The notes: a model not told the origin generated them from the sequence alone. Positions 48,653 to 59,399 are shown, numbered from the stretch's first letter. The stretch: DNA of 64,000 nucleotides from Apiosordaria backusii (GCA_030549205.1 JAUKTV010000002.1:1984001-2048000), one strand, 5' to 3'. Made by a program: numbers and translations.

Positions 48653-49603
48653 TATGATAACTTGTCATCTGCGTTGACCAAAACAAGCATAAAATCGAAA
48701 CTTTCAACATAAAGAATAGCGATCGGTTTCTCGCTTCGCACGGGCATTCCGCGTAATGACAGTCAAAGGCAAGCAAGTAAGTCGAGTCGAGGAGGATCCG
48801 AAGCGAGAAATTTAGGAAAGCCGACAGCGATCGTCATTGAGAGGAATTGCCGAGGTGAGAAACAGGAAAGCCGATATCAACAACGTAGGTAGGGTAGAAA
48901 AAGCGAACAGGTGAGTAGAGATTTGTTTGCGGCTCGGACAGACGAGATCGAAAACATCGGGTAGGAAAAGCGGATAAGGCAGGGGGTAAAGAAGATCGTT
49001 TGTCGATCGTTCGTGGCCGAAGATGAGAACCCTCGGTTATCGCTAGATCTTGGGTAAAGTCCAGTGACGGTGAGTAAATCCCGAATGATATCAATGTAAA
49101 CCCCTCGAAATGAATAAAGCGAAACCAACAAGCGGGCCAAGAGCCAAACCAAAAAATAACTTAAACACCGAGATGCTGTCACACCCAGCACCGACTTCAA
49201 GTTCCAAAGGCAGACACTGGACTCCTAACGCCAGACTCCAAACTCCCAACACGAGATACCTACCAAACTTTCTGTGCTAGGTATCCATCCCTGGGTATCT
49301 TTCTCCACCGTCCTTCCATCTAACGCTATGATCAACTCCGCGAAACTGAACGCTTCCAATCCATTTGGACAAATAAAATGGCGTTGTTCCACACAATCTT
49401 AGGTATGCAACTCCAAAAAGAATTAAGCCTCTAGGGAAGCAACCTGCGGCGAGCGTGTAAGGTATATAAGCTTGTGTGCATAACGTTGTTGTGTTGTTGG
49501 TGGTGATGTTGTATGCAGATGAGACTGGTATTGTCGTTCAGTCTCGATTCAAGCGTGTGTTACCAACGCTTGGGTCCCAGATGGGGGACACGATAGGGGC
49601 TAG
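48653..49603. other. Intergenic region
   Basis: Between MITE copy 2 and Cys-rich member C. It has repeated GGAAAGCCGA(C/T) and AGATCG(T/A) words at about 48810-49010 but no clear gene. Confidence 0.4.
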
Positions 49604-49836
49604 TTAAGCCCTAAACATAAGGTCGAAGCACAGGCAGAAAACAACGCCAGCAACGATGGACAAGGTGACAACGATGATGGTCGAGGCCAATACCTGCCGC
49701 GTCGGATCAACCCGCGCCCGCGCCCGCAGTTCGGCATCCGCGGCTGCTGCGCGCGCTGGCCCTGCTGCCCTTGCTGCTGCTGCTGTTGCTGGTGGTTCAA
49801 GAACATTTGCTGCATATTTTCCAAATCGGCAGTGAG
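49604..49836 (-). other. Decayed or unspliced C-terminal tail of Cys-rich member C
   Basis: This directly follows the TAG of member C. One frame holds a CAG-repeat-encoded Gln tract; a second frame from about 49700 to 49604 encodes a clear transmembrane helix (STIIVVTLSIVAGVVFCLCF) and then stops. Either the tail was lost by a CAG-to-TAG change plus a frame change in the repeat, or an intron restores it. Confidence 0.45.
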
Positions 49837-50468
49837 CTAGCGAGTCCGCTGCCTGAGTTGCTCCTTCTTCTCCTCACACTCATTGCAGGGTTCATCAGTG
49901 ATAACAAACCACTGGCAATCATCAGGGGCCTCATAACCCTCCATGCACGGCATTGGCAGGCTTGGGTCCCTGGGGCAGAATTCCGTGCCTCCGTTTCTTT
50001 GCGCCCTGGGGCAGTAGAATTCCTGCCAAGGATACGAATGGCGGCATATAGCTCTTGGAAAAAACCAATGTCCACAGCCGCAGCTGGGGTTGACCGCATT
50101 TTTGGGGTCATTCTCTGCAGCCATCAAGTCTCGAACTTCCTTGATCTTGGCCTGGATCTCTCCAGGCTTGATCCATCGGTCTTGTTCAATGAAGCTCTCG
50201 TTGTGCTCTTCATCCTCTTCGGGATCCTCCTGGCTAGACCCTCTCCAAGCCGGAGTGAAAGCGTAGGGATTGTTCCTTGCTCGGTTACCTGGTAGTGGTT
50301 TGGTGTTAGGTCATTGCCAAATTACCGGAGATTCAAGGACCAGTGACCTGGGCTACCTAAGATAGGCGTGTCCAATGGCCTGAATCTAGCGTATGCTGAA
50401 TGGCCGTGGGGAGGATTACCACCATTCTGACCAGAGCCAGGAGTGTTGGCATCCTTGGGGCTCGCCAT
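49837..50468 (-). CDS. Cys-rich family member C
   Basis: Complement of join(49837-50288, 50357-50468), 187 aa. The donor at 50356 (GTAGCC) is my choice; one 9 bp further downstream (GTCACT) is also in phase. After an acidic stretch (QEDPEEDEEHNESFIEQDRW) comes KPGEIQAKIKEVRDL. The family block follows: NPSCGCGHWFFPRAICRHSYP, YCPRAQ, FCPRDPSLPMPCMEGYE, then CNECEEK. Translation stops at TAG (49837-49839). Past it the same frame encodes LTADLENMQQMFLNH and a Gln run. In another frame a membrane helix (VLASTIIVVTLSIVAGVVF) ends at 49604, as expected from member B. This is the most intact member in the window; function unknown. Confidence 0.6.
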
Positions 50469-51595
50469 GGCAGGATCACGTTTGATGTGAAGTTTTAAAT
50501 GCCGGTGTGTGGTCAAGTTTCTGTTGAAGAGAGGCTAACTGGGCTGTCGGATAGGTATGCGAGCTGATCGCTGGGGGATGCACCCCTGCTTTGGGTATGG
50601 TATATCCCGAGCCGCGAGGAGACTTGACAACTGTAGGGGAATTTCGGGCAGTAATGGTCTGGGGTGAGCGGCAGGATGAAGTACCTGACAGAAGGCGATC
50701 TGGTAATCAACGAGAGGGGCAAACAACTGTCTCCAGAAGATTAGGACTGAGAGACAGTTGTATTGCACGCCAGGTAAGAAAGTTGTGATAGGTAAGGTAT
50801 CTAGAAGAAAATCTGGGGAAAGAAATGAGCGAGGATGGCAGCTTGGTTTTAATAATTCCCGATGGATTGTGGTCCCGGAGTCCATGCAATGCTAATGCAA
50901 GCCGTGCTTTCGTATTCATTGCAAGAGCTTGAAAGCTCTTGATAAGTCCCGCGCCGACTTGGTAGATACCCGGAGACGCCGTCAAGTCAAGTGTCAATCT
51001 CGTAGGTGGCTCATGCAAGGGTTCATCTCTGAGAATATCGGTTTGACCGTTCTAGGCAAAATGTATCCCTCATACGAAGAAAGTACTTACACCAAGGCCT
51101 ACAAAAGCCCAGAAAATTGGACTTTTTCTGTGGTACATTGCGTTGTGCACACTGCTAGTAGCAAGCAAAGGGATCAGGAAGAGATTATAAGGACGAAGAA
51201 AGGGGAGTCAATGTCGTCATAAAGCATACAAATTTAAGCATATAAATTCACCCTTACTGCCTCGTCGTCACTTGCGCTAACGGGTCAGATCGGACCGCAA
51301 GCAAAGTTCAGCCTTCTATCCCAACCGGCTCGGTGTCTTCCCACAGGCTTTGAGGCTCTCGGCGGAAGCCACACCCCACACATCGCCTGACAGTCTTCCA
51401 CCTCCAGATATGCATCGGAGCTGCGCAAGAAACTGAAGCTTTCCGTGTGGCTTGTTGGTTGTTGATATCCAACACCACAATGACCCACCACTGACGCACG
51501 AGATCATAGACCTCAGATAACGCAGCCTCTCCCCCTCCCGCAGCCTCTCCCCCTCCCGCAGCCTCTCCCCCTCCCACAGCCAAAACCCACCCAAT
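50469..51595. other. Intergenic region
   Basis: 5' region of Cys-rich member C and 3' side of the enoyl-CoA hydratase. It contains the 18-bp tandem repeat listed separately. No gene seen. Confidence 0.45.
51532..51585. repeat. 18-bp tandem repeat, three units
   Basis: Three perfect copies of GCAGCCTCTCCCCCTCCC, just beyond the stop codon of the enoyl-CoA hydratase gene on its 3' side. Confidence 0.9.
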
Positions 51596-52468
51596 CTACA
51601 ACTTACTATCCACCCACCTCGGCTTCCTCTTCTCAACAAAACTCCTCACCCCCTCCCTCATATTCTCCCCCGCATCAATCCTCCCATACATCCCCCTCTC
51701 CAGCACATCCGTCGCCATCTCCGGCCCAACCCCCTCCCACCCAAGCCTCAACCCCTCCTTACTCGCAATCACAGCATCAGGACTATTTCCCGCAATCTCC
51801 TCCGCCACTTTCACCGCCTCCCCCACCACCTTTCCCTCTTCAACAACAAAGTTCACCAACCCCCACTGCTTCATCTCCTCAGGAGTGTAACTAACCCTCC
51901 CCATCAACGCCATCTCACTAGCCCTCTGCCTTCCCACAGTCTTAATCAACCGCGGCAGCGCCCCCGCCAGCGCCACAACCCCTTTCCCCACCTCCGGCAG
52001 TCCAAACCTTGCTTTGGCGCCGTCGGCAAGAACAATGTCACAGTTGATCACCATCTCCATCCCTCCCCCAAAGCACAATCCATTCACCGCTGCAATGATG
52101 GGTTTTTTTCCTCCTGATCGATTCGACACCCCGCCAAAGCCAGCGGCGGTCATCCTCCTCTCTCGGACATGCTGTTCATGAGAACCATCCCCATGAGGAG
52201 CGTGGGAGGAATCCCATTCTTTCAGATCGGCGCCCGCGCAAAACGCCCTGCCTGTCCCCGTCAAGATGGCACACCGCAGCCAGGGTTGGCTATCGAACCA
52301 GTTCCACAATTGGGTCATGGCGATGTGCTGAGGGATGGGGATTGAATTGAGGGCCTTGGGGCGGTTGAGTGTTACTAGCAACACATGGGGCGCCGGGAAG
52401 GAGATGTCTGTGTGCGGGACGGGGGGAGGGGGGTTGGTGATTTGCTTGGGGAGGTTGGATGTCGACAT
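51596..52468 (-). CDS. Peroxisomal enoyl-CoA hydratase/isomerase
   Basis: 290 aa, single exon, from the ATG read from 52468. The crotonase signatures are present: VTLNRPKALNS, the oxyanion-hole block GRAFCAGADLKEW, and NGLCFGGGMEMVINCDIV followed by FGLPEVGKGV with the expected catalytic-region Glu. The C-terminus is DSKL, ending in the canonical peroxisomal targeting signal SKL. It would hydrate 2-enoyl-CoA or a related acyl-CoA in peroxisomal beta-oxidation or branched-chain breakdown. A Gly/Ser-rich insertion (DGSHEQHVRERR) separates the first two blocks. Confidence 0.92.
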   Translation of the reverse strand: MSTSNLPKQITNPPPPVPHTDISFPAPHVLLVTLNRPKALNSIPIPQHIAMTQLWNWFDSQPWLRCAILTGTGRAFCAGADLKEWDSSHAPHGDGSHEQHVRERRMTAAGFGGVSNRSGGKKPIIAAVNGLCFGGGMEMVINCDIVLADGAKARFGLPEVGKGVVALAGALPRLIKTVGRQRASEMALMGRVSYTPEEMKQWGLVNFVVEEGKVVGEAVKVAEEIAGNSPDAVIASKEGLRLGWEGVGPEMATDVLERGMYGRIDAGENMREGVRSFVEKRKPRWVDSKL

Positions 52469-52937
52469 CGTGACAGTGATAATAATATTCAATGATTGAA
52501 TAGCTGAGATAAAAAGAATGGGAGGTTTGACGGTTCAACAACAGTAGCACTTACACGGAATGATATAAGTCGACCGCCCCCTCACTAACCCTGGTCGGCA
52601 ACGGCGTCATCCTGTTGGGGTTGGCCGTTGAGGTGCTATCCCGCGGCGCGGATTGGGTGGCAGCGGGATCCGTGCCGAGGCTCACCTGGATCTCCAACTC
52701 CGACACTGTGTGTCACAAATCTGGAAGCTAGGTACTCCAACTCCAACGCTCAGTCCTTTATCGAAAATAATAACAAATTAAAAGTTTCCTACAATTGTGA
52801 ATGTAACCAGTCACTCCTTTCCCCCATTTGAAAATGTGGCCCCGGCTACTGCTACTATAGAGTACTTTTTGGTAATAAATGTACAGTAATTGAATAAATC
52901 TCCCACCACGTCTCGCCCAGGATTACGCAGACTGGTT
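52469..52937. other. Intergenic region
   Basis: 5' region of the enoyl-CoA hydratase and 3' region of the RRM-PWI gene. AT-rich around 52750-52890. No gene. Confidence 0.5.
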
Positions 52938-55364
52938 TCAAGCAGGCAACCCGCGCTTCTCGCTCTCCGTGAAGAAGATGACCATGCGCCAGAGCTTCTT
53001 GACAAGATCTTCCGCATCTTCATCAAGGGCCTCACCCAATGTTTCTACGAGCTCGGCTGGCTTCTGGTGCTTGCGCAAGTGCTCTTCCACCACGTCCACC
53101 AAGAACTGCTCTTGCACACCCAAGAACTCCACCACCTTCTTCTCAACAAACGGCCGAAGTTTGTCGCGGATGATGCCCTCCTCCAGATAGTCCCACTTGA
53201 CATCCCAGGCCCACAAGCCCTCCTTGTCGACGGGAATTTCCTGTGCGAGCGCGCGGACGGCGTTGGCAATGTCCTCTTCTGTCATCGCCTTGGTGTCGGT
53301 GATGGGCTCGAACTTGATGGGGATCAATGTCCGCTTGGCGGTCTTGTCTTGCTCGTCGTCATCCAAGAGACCTTCCACCTCGGCAACTGTGCGCCGTGTT
53401 GTTGCGGCGCGCTGGGCAACCTTCTGAGCAGCAGCACCAAAAGAAATGGTAACCTTCTGCGGCGCTGCCGGAGCAGCAGGACGATTGACAGCCATCGCCT
53501 CAGCCTGGCGCTCAAGGAAGGAATCAGCCATGTCTCTGGCCTGCTCCATGTCAGCCTCAGCCCTGCGTAGCTCTTCCTGCTCCAGCCTTCTGTCCATCTC
53601 GTCGCGCGCCGCCTCCTGGTTGCGGAATGCGGTTCTGTCCCGAATCCATTGGCTGTGATCGCGGTAGTAAAGGTGGACCTTCCGAGATGCTTCCCTCTCG
53701 TCATCCCAGTTCTTCTCCTTGTCCAGCTGGTCCTCTTTCCTCCTCGCAAAACCTTCCGTTTCCACCTTTTCGCGCTCGCGTTCTCTCTCCAAGGCAGCCG
53801 CACGTTGTCTCTCACGGTTTACCCATTTACGCTCTGACTCAAGGTAGGCCTTGTCGTCCTCTGCGCGCTGCTTGGCGAGCTCTCTCTCGTACAGTTCTTC
53901 GTCGTCGGCATCGGTGTCATCGTCATCCCGGAATTGTGGTGCATGACCATTGGTGGTGCCCCCGTTCACGAAATCAATGCCCCTATTTTGTCCTCTAGGG
54001 CCTGATGGCGCATTAGGAACGCCACGGGGGCCAAGGGGAATATTGTTCGAGTTGGCGCCTGGCGGGGGAGAATCCAGGCGAGACTTTCTTGGGGCGCCAT
54101 TGCGTTGCCTCTCCTGTTCCTCAAACTCCTCTTCTCTTCTAAGACGTTCCAAGTCCCTGCGATTACTCCTGTCTCTGAAGGCAGCGATCTCGGCCGCAAC
54201 GGTCGCGCGCATTTCCGCAGGAATATCGGCAAGGTCGTCCTCCGGTGCGATTGGAATGTTGATCACCTCAACATTGTCGCCCATCCCGTTGATCCCATTG
54301 CCCATGGCGATGTCGCCTTCGGCATCCCTACTGCCGCCTACCCGAGGATAGAAGAGGTTCCGAATAAACTGCTTCAATGACTGCCGCGCCTCGTACAACC
54401 TCGCATCGTAGTTCGAGTCATCAGGGAGCCCTTCCTTCCAAGACTCGATGTATTTTTCGGTGCTTGGGTCGACAACAACCTGCAACTTGACCTTTTCGAT
54501 GTCCTCAAACTTGTCGTCTTCGTCGGCGGGTGGATTCTCGATCGGCGTTTGCTTCTTCACGGGGACCTCGATGTCTTTGAGTAACTCGACTGCCATGGCA
54601 AGTGATTCAGGGTCTTCGTACTGGGCAAAACCAAACAAATCCCCCTTGTGCTCTGACAGATGGGACTGAGCTGAGCCCCATCGCTGCACCTTGCCAACTG
54701 TGTTCAACAACCTCTGGATGCCTTCCTCGCCGCCGACGCCGTTGGGAATCTTGTGAACAAATATCGTCCGGAGTCGCTCCTCGGCTGTGGGTGGTACTAG
54801 GGACTGCACACTCTCCCTCATCAGGGCGCGCGACTGGTCATGCCTGTCTGAACCGAGACCCGGTCTCGCAGATGTGGGGGTGTGGGAGTCTCTTCGATCG
54901 GTCAGGGAAGCGCCAGGCTTGAGCGGGGGTACCGTGGCGCCCAGTCGGATCACGGGGGCGTTAAAGTTGATGTTCGGCAGATTGGCCGGCGGTTGGAAGG
55001 ATGCAGGCAGGCCGCTTGGTCGATTAGCTTGAGCAGAGAGACTGGACTGCTGGACACCCGGGGGTGGTGCCATTCCAGGGGCAGAGGACATGCCTGGAGG
55101 AGGACCTGGAGCAGCCGGGTTAACGACGGCAGAGCATTGGGCAAGTGGAGGACAAGGGCATACCTAAACCGGGTGGTGGTGCCATTCCAGGAGCATGAGA
55201 AGCGCTTGGGAAGGCAGCATAGCTTGGGGGAGCGCCATAGGGCGGTGCTATATTGTCAGAAGTGTCAGCAGCAGCTATCAAAGAAAACACACAGTGACCG
55301 CGAGGCTGCCATAGGAGATCGCGACAAGCAAGGCTGACCCACCTCCGTAGGGATTGTATGCCAT
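52938..55364 (-). CDS. RBM25/Snu71-like splicing factor (RRM and PWI domains)
   Basis: Complement of join(52938-55105, 55164-55247, 55343-55364), 757 aa. A 22-bp first exon (MAYNPYG) splices by a 95-bp intron to a Pro/Gly-rich exon (PPYGAPPSYAAFPSASHAPG), then by 58 bp to the main exon; both joins are in frame. An RRM-like fold begins near residue 147 (TIFVHKIPNGVGGEEGI) and contains FGFAQYEDPESL. The centre is a long Arg/Glu/Asp-rich helical region. The last 100 residues form a PWI domain (LWAWDVKWDYLEE, FVEKKVVEFLGVQEQFLVDVV). By family knowledge it joins the U1 snRNP and influences 5' splice-site choice in the nucleus. Confidence 0.9.
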
Positions 55365-56011
55365 CGGCGACAGTTACCGGCGAGGTTGAGATGAATTGAG
55401 CTTTGTTCGCCGAGAAGTGTTCTTTCGAAAATACTGTTAGTCGGCGCGACAATGGTGAGGTATTTTGCGATGACTTGTTCGTGATGATCTAGACTTGGAT
55501 TTGGTGTCTTGAGAGCGACCGGGCAAAAGTTCAACAGCAGCAGCGAAACCATCCGGTGCACGGTCCATGGCCGGAGCGGTACTTGGTACTTGTGGCCCAC
55601 CTTTGTGTTGCCTCAGCCACGTGACTTGGCAGCGAATGAGGTCAACAAGACCTCGACATTTGACCAGAATTGAAGGTTGACAAGTCATTTTGTCGCATCA
55701 TAGGTGCGTATGCACTTGAGGAGCAGCCGAAACGAAAACTTTACACGGTCCTTGTCTCCAGTCGGCTCCCATGTCAGGCTAGAAAAGTCACTAGCCACAC
55801 CTCACCAGAGATCAGCGCACCAGCCACAACTGCCAAACAATTCGGAGATAGCCGTGCCGAGAGCGCGATTTCAAGAAAATAATTCGAACCTTGCCAGTCC
55901 TAGGAACCTCAACGGCGGCCCGCGGATATCCGTGATCAATCAAGTACGCAACCCCCCCCTCGAATTCCCGTTGCTTATGCCATCGTAACTAACCTCTCCC
56001 CCCTCAGAATC
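55365..56011. promoter_or_regulatory. Divergent promoter region
   Basis: Shared 5' region of the RRM-PWI gene and the mitochondrial bS21 gene. A TAACCTCTCCCCCCTCAG tract ends 3 bp before the bS21m start and looks like a splice acceptor, so the bS21m 5' leader may contain an intron. Confidence 0.45.
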
Positions 56012-56734
56012 ATGGAGCTCCGCCCACTCGCCCAGATCTGCCGCACGGCAGCAACAGCAGCGACCAAAACCTCACCCCTCCTCCTCAACCTCAACCATCA
56101 CCACCACCACTTCTCCACCGCCCGAGTCCTCCTCCAAGAAGCCGCCGCCGCCGCTCCCGCTCCCCAGCAGCCTTCTTCTCAACCCTCCCAGTCCTCCCCC
56201 CTGGGCCCCTCCCGTCCTCGACCCATCCTTGGCCTCTCCTCCAAACTCAACGCAACCCCCGCCCCCCGCCCACCCCCTCTCAAAACCGACCCCTTATTCT
56301 CCTCCTCCTCCGGCACCGGCTCCCTCCTCACCCCCCGCAAGAACCTCTTCAACCGCACCGCCGGCAAAAAAGAAACCCAAACCATCTCCGCCCTCATCAA
56401 CCACGATGCCAAGGAGTACCTCTCCCCCAACCTCTCCTTCCTCAACGACGCCCTCAAGGAGCAGCAGGGCCTCAAAGCCCAAGAGATCCGTCTGAGGCCC
56501 CCGACCGGCCGCACGGTTCAGGTCAAGAGCAGCGACCCGGCGAGGGCGTTCAAGCTGCTCAACCAGCTCTGCAAGGCGAACAGGCTGGCGATTGATGTCA
56601 GGGATCAGCGGTTCCACGAGCGGCCGGCGCTCAAGAGGAAGAGGAAGCTGAGGGAGCGGTGGAGGTTGAGGTTCAAGGCTGGGTTTAAGGCTGTGATTGA
56701 CCGGACGATGGAGTTGAGGAAGCAGGGGTGGTAA
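56012..56734 (+). CDS. MRP21: Mitochondrial small ribosomal subunit protein bS21m
   Basis: 240 aa, single coding exon from the ATG at 56012. The N-terminus (MELRPLAQICRTAATAATKTS...) is Arg/Ala/Ser-rich with few acids, as in a mitochondrial presequence, and a long Pro/Ser-rich linker follows. The C-terminal 70 residues are the bS21 domain: RTVQVKSSDPARAFKLLNQL, DQRFHERPALKRKRK and ERWRLRF, ending ELRKQGW. This matches the fungal mitochondrial 37S protein MRP21. The linker is longer than in bacterial S21, as usual for fungal forms. The frame on the opposite strand is a shadow. Confidence 0.88.
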   Translation: MELRPLAQICRTAATAATKTSPLLLNLNHHHHHFSTARVLLQEAAAAAPAPQQPSSQPSQSSPLGPSRPRPILGLSSKLNATPAPRPPPLKTDPLFSSSSGTGSLLTPRKNLFNRTAGKKETQTISALINHDAKEYLSPNLSFLNDALKEQQGLKAQEIRLRPPTGRTVQVKSSDPARAFKLLNQLCKANRLAIDVRDQRFHERPALKRKRKLRERWRLRFKAGFKAVIDRTMELRKQGW

Positions 56735-56999
56735 AAATCGACACAAGAGTAGGAAGTGTACGAGAGAGATTGAGGATAGGGGCGGGTGTACATCTTGTAA
56801 CAACAATAATCGCAGCAACAGGTCAAAAAATAGACAATTTTTGGTATTTCTGTTTCTGATATTATTTATCGTCTCTCTCTGTGGTATCCTGCTGTCTGAC
56901 TTTCTCTCTTTCACTATCCGGGCGTGTATACAAACTGCAAACTAAAACAAAAGGCTACCCATCCCACGCTATCGATTAATCAAAGGTATACGCCCCCCT

Positions 57000-59399
57000 C
57001 TAAAAATCAGTCGTAGCCCAATTCCTCCCCCTCATCACCGGCGTGCCCACCGGACTCGTCGCAATCTTTGGTCGACTCATAAACACAGCCTCGTAATCAT
57101 CCTCCTTTCCCTCGTTGATCAGCTCCTCGGCAATCAACAATGTCGTATTCCCCTCATCTTGATAGCCATCCTCTCCTTCCTCGTCCAGCGAAGAGAAATA
57201 CCCACTTCGGGGCCTTCCTCCTTGATGTTGAGGCGTGGCAGGTGGGGCTTTGGACTGCCGGAGTGATCTCCGCCGTTCGATCTGGGCTTTTTGCTTGACG
57301 GCTTCAAAGTTGGCCATGGAGCGCCGGGTGCGAGAGACGAGGTCTTCGTAGGCGTTGCTGCCTGTTTCAGGGGAAGGGGGAGTGGGTACAATAGACGGGG
57401 GTGGGAGCTGTTTTCGTGGTTCTGGAGCAGGAGAGTCAAGAAGGAGGTCGTCGTCTTCGGCCGAGACGCGGAGATTGGCGTGGGAGGTGCGGCGGGCCAT
57501 GGAGAGGCGGGTTCGTTCGGCTAGGGAGAGGGTGTGTCTATGTCGCTTGATAGGGGAGGGAGAGGCGTTGTTGACCGAGGCGAGGATCTGGTCGGCCATT
57601 TCTTGTGTTGGGGATGGGCTGAGATCATCTGGTGACGACGGAAACTCGGGGGAGGGTTGCGGTGGAGGTAATACGGCATTTCGCGTCGGGGTTAGTGTTG
57701 GCTTAGGTGGTGAGCTGAGACGTCTTTGTGGGCTTCGAGTAGGTGTTGGCGTATGGGTAGGTTCTCGTCGTCTTGGGGATGGTGATTGTGACTGGATGGT
57801 GGCTGACCTGCGGAGACGGGAGGGTGTTGTAGGAATTTCGTTGAGGTCGATGGCATCGTTGTAGAACGACTGTGCTTTCCGCAGTACCGGTTCAAAGACT
57901 GGCTCGAGCTTGATTGGGTTGCGGCGCGGAGGTGATGGCCGGGCTGCGATCGGTGTTGGTTCATGGTCACTGATGTCTGAGATCTCTTCGCTTTCAGACT
58001 CGACAACGCCAGCCAAGTCAAGTGGCGGCACTGTAGCAGGTGCTTGTTGGAAGAAGGAAGGGATTCGAGGCGCGCTGGGAGCGATATTGCCGAGCTCGGC
58101 TTTCAGATTCGAGATCAGCTTCTCGTATTCGTGGTCGAAGTTGCTCGGCCTGGTAGAGGCCAACTTCTTTGGGCTTGTCCTTCCAACATGAAGAGTTTCG
58201 TGGCCCCTGAATCCTAGGTCAATACCTCTTTGACGTTCCTGTGCCCCACTCTGTCGAGTGGTAGACTCTACCCCCGTCTTGCCAAACATCCTCTGACGGA
58301 AGCCCTGCCACTTCTCTAGCCTTTCATTCTGGCTTCTGACGCGGTCATCAAGTTGTTCCAGCAGCCCGGGCGACTTCTCGTCAAGTTCAGCCAGCCGATC
58401 AGATTGAACCCGCCTCCAAACCCTGTCAAAGGGCGCAGACAAGACCCCGTCTTTTTGTGCTTCGCTGTCGCCATTCAGGAGCGTCCCCATCCAGCGCTCG
58501 TTTCCAGTCCAGTTATTCCTGACAGTCCGCCATACATCTCGCCTGACCTGTTCTGACACTCCCTCTTGATCTTCTTCCTGGTCTTGCTGTTGTCGCCTTC
58601 TGCGCGCGATGTCTATTTCTTTTCCTGCCAACAATACAGAGAACTCCTTGAATCTTTCTCTTGATTTATTCTTCTTGTCCAATGTTCTTTGCAAAGAAAC
58701 CCTATGCGCCAGGACCAAGACCGTCAGTTCCCCCTTGTCCCCAGAATACCCCATATTCTCCAGTGCCAACGTTTGCGCCAATGCCGGTGGGATCGGGTCA
58801 CGCGAGTTTAGTTGCCCTTCCGCAACAATTTTCTTGAGAACGACCGATGAAAAGACCGCCAAGACCTCTTCCAGCCTCTCGCCTTTGCACTCGTCAAGCA
58901 TTGTTTTGCGTACCACGGCATCTCTTCCCAGGATTCCATTCTTCTTGGCTTGTTCCAATTGCCTCAGGAGGGCGGCGCGCAAGTTCAGTGACTGGACCTG
59001 ATCGTTCGGCGGGAAGAAGGGAAGCAGTTTATTCCTCGTTTCGTCCCTGTCGTAGAGGGCGAAGAGGTGGTAGAGCGCCCACTCGACGCATTGTATCCGC
59101 TTCTTCTGACCGCCTGCATCTTTGGTGTTGAATGTCGAGGTGGAGATGTCGGGCCAGTCAGGCTGGAGGTCTAGATCGAGGAGGCGGAGGTTTGTCAGGA
59201 ACAGGGAGACGTTGGAGATGGTAGTCGGTGAAGCGACGGCAGGCAACGAGGCTGATGGCTGCTGCGGCGGCGGAGCGGCTGGGGTAGTCCCGCGGATAGA
59301 GTTCAAGGTCGTCGAAGCGGGCGGCTTGCTAAGATGGGAGGGCGCACGGGTCGATCGAGTGCGGGTGACAATGGATGTGGTCGAGGTAAGGTTCGCCAT
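57000..59399 (-). CDS. HAUS augmin-like complex subunit 6-type protein
   Basis: 799 aa, single exon, ATG read from 59399. Residues about 65-360 match the HAUS6 N-terminal domain: FLTNLRLLDLDLQPDWPDIS, RIQCVEWALYHLFALYD and LRAALLRQLEQAKKNGIL. Helical segments with LDKKNKSRERFKEFSVLLAG and RRDVWRTVRNNWTGNERWMG follow. The C-terminal 400 residues are Ser/Pro-rich and probably disordered, with many SP and TP sites. HAUS6/augmin recruits gamma-tubulin to existing microtubules in the spindle; filamentous fungi retain some subunits. It lies tail-to-tail with bS21m, 265 bp apart. Confidence 0.85.
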   Translation of the reverse strand: MANLTSTTSIVTRTRSTRAPSHLSKPPASTTLNSIRGTTPAAPPPQQPSASLPAVASPTTISNVSLFLTNLRLLDLDLQPDWPDISTSTFNTKDAGGQKKRIQCVEWALYHLFALYDRDETRNKLLPFFPPNDQVQSLNLRAALLRQLEQAKKNGILGRDAVVRKTMLDECKGERLEEVLAVFSSVVLKKIVAEGQLNSRDPIPPALAQTLALENMGYSGDKGELTVLVLAHRVSLQRTLDKKNKSRERFKEFSVLLAGKEIDIARRRRQQQDQEEDQEGVSEQVRRDVWRTVRNNWTGNERWMGTLLNGDSEAQKDGVLSAPFDRVWRRVQSDRLAELDEKSPGLLEQLDDRVRSQNERLEKWQGFRQRMFGKTGVESTTRQSGAQERQRGIDLGFRGHETLHVGRTSPKKLASTRPSNFDHEYEKLISNLKAELGNIAPSAPRIPSFFQQAPATVPPLDLAGVVESESEEISDISDHEPTPIAARPSPPRRNPIKLEPVFEPVLRKAQSFYNDAIDLNEIPTTPSRLRRSATIQSQSPSPRRREPTHTPTPTRSPQRRLSSPPKPTLTPTRNAVLPPPQPSPEFPSSPDDLSPSPTQEMADQILASVNNASPSPIKRHRHTLSLAERTRLSMARRTSHANLRVSAEDDDLLLDSPAPEPRKQLPPPSIVPTPPSPETGSNAYEDLVSRTRRSMANFEAVKQKAQIERRRSLRQSKAPPATPQHQGGRPRSGYFSSLDEEGEDGYQDEGNTTLLIAEELINEGKEDDYEAVFMSRPKIATSPVGTPVMRGRNWATTDF

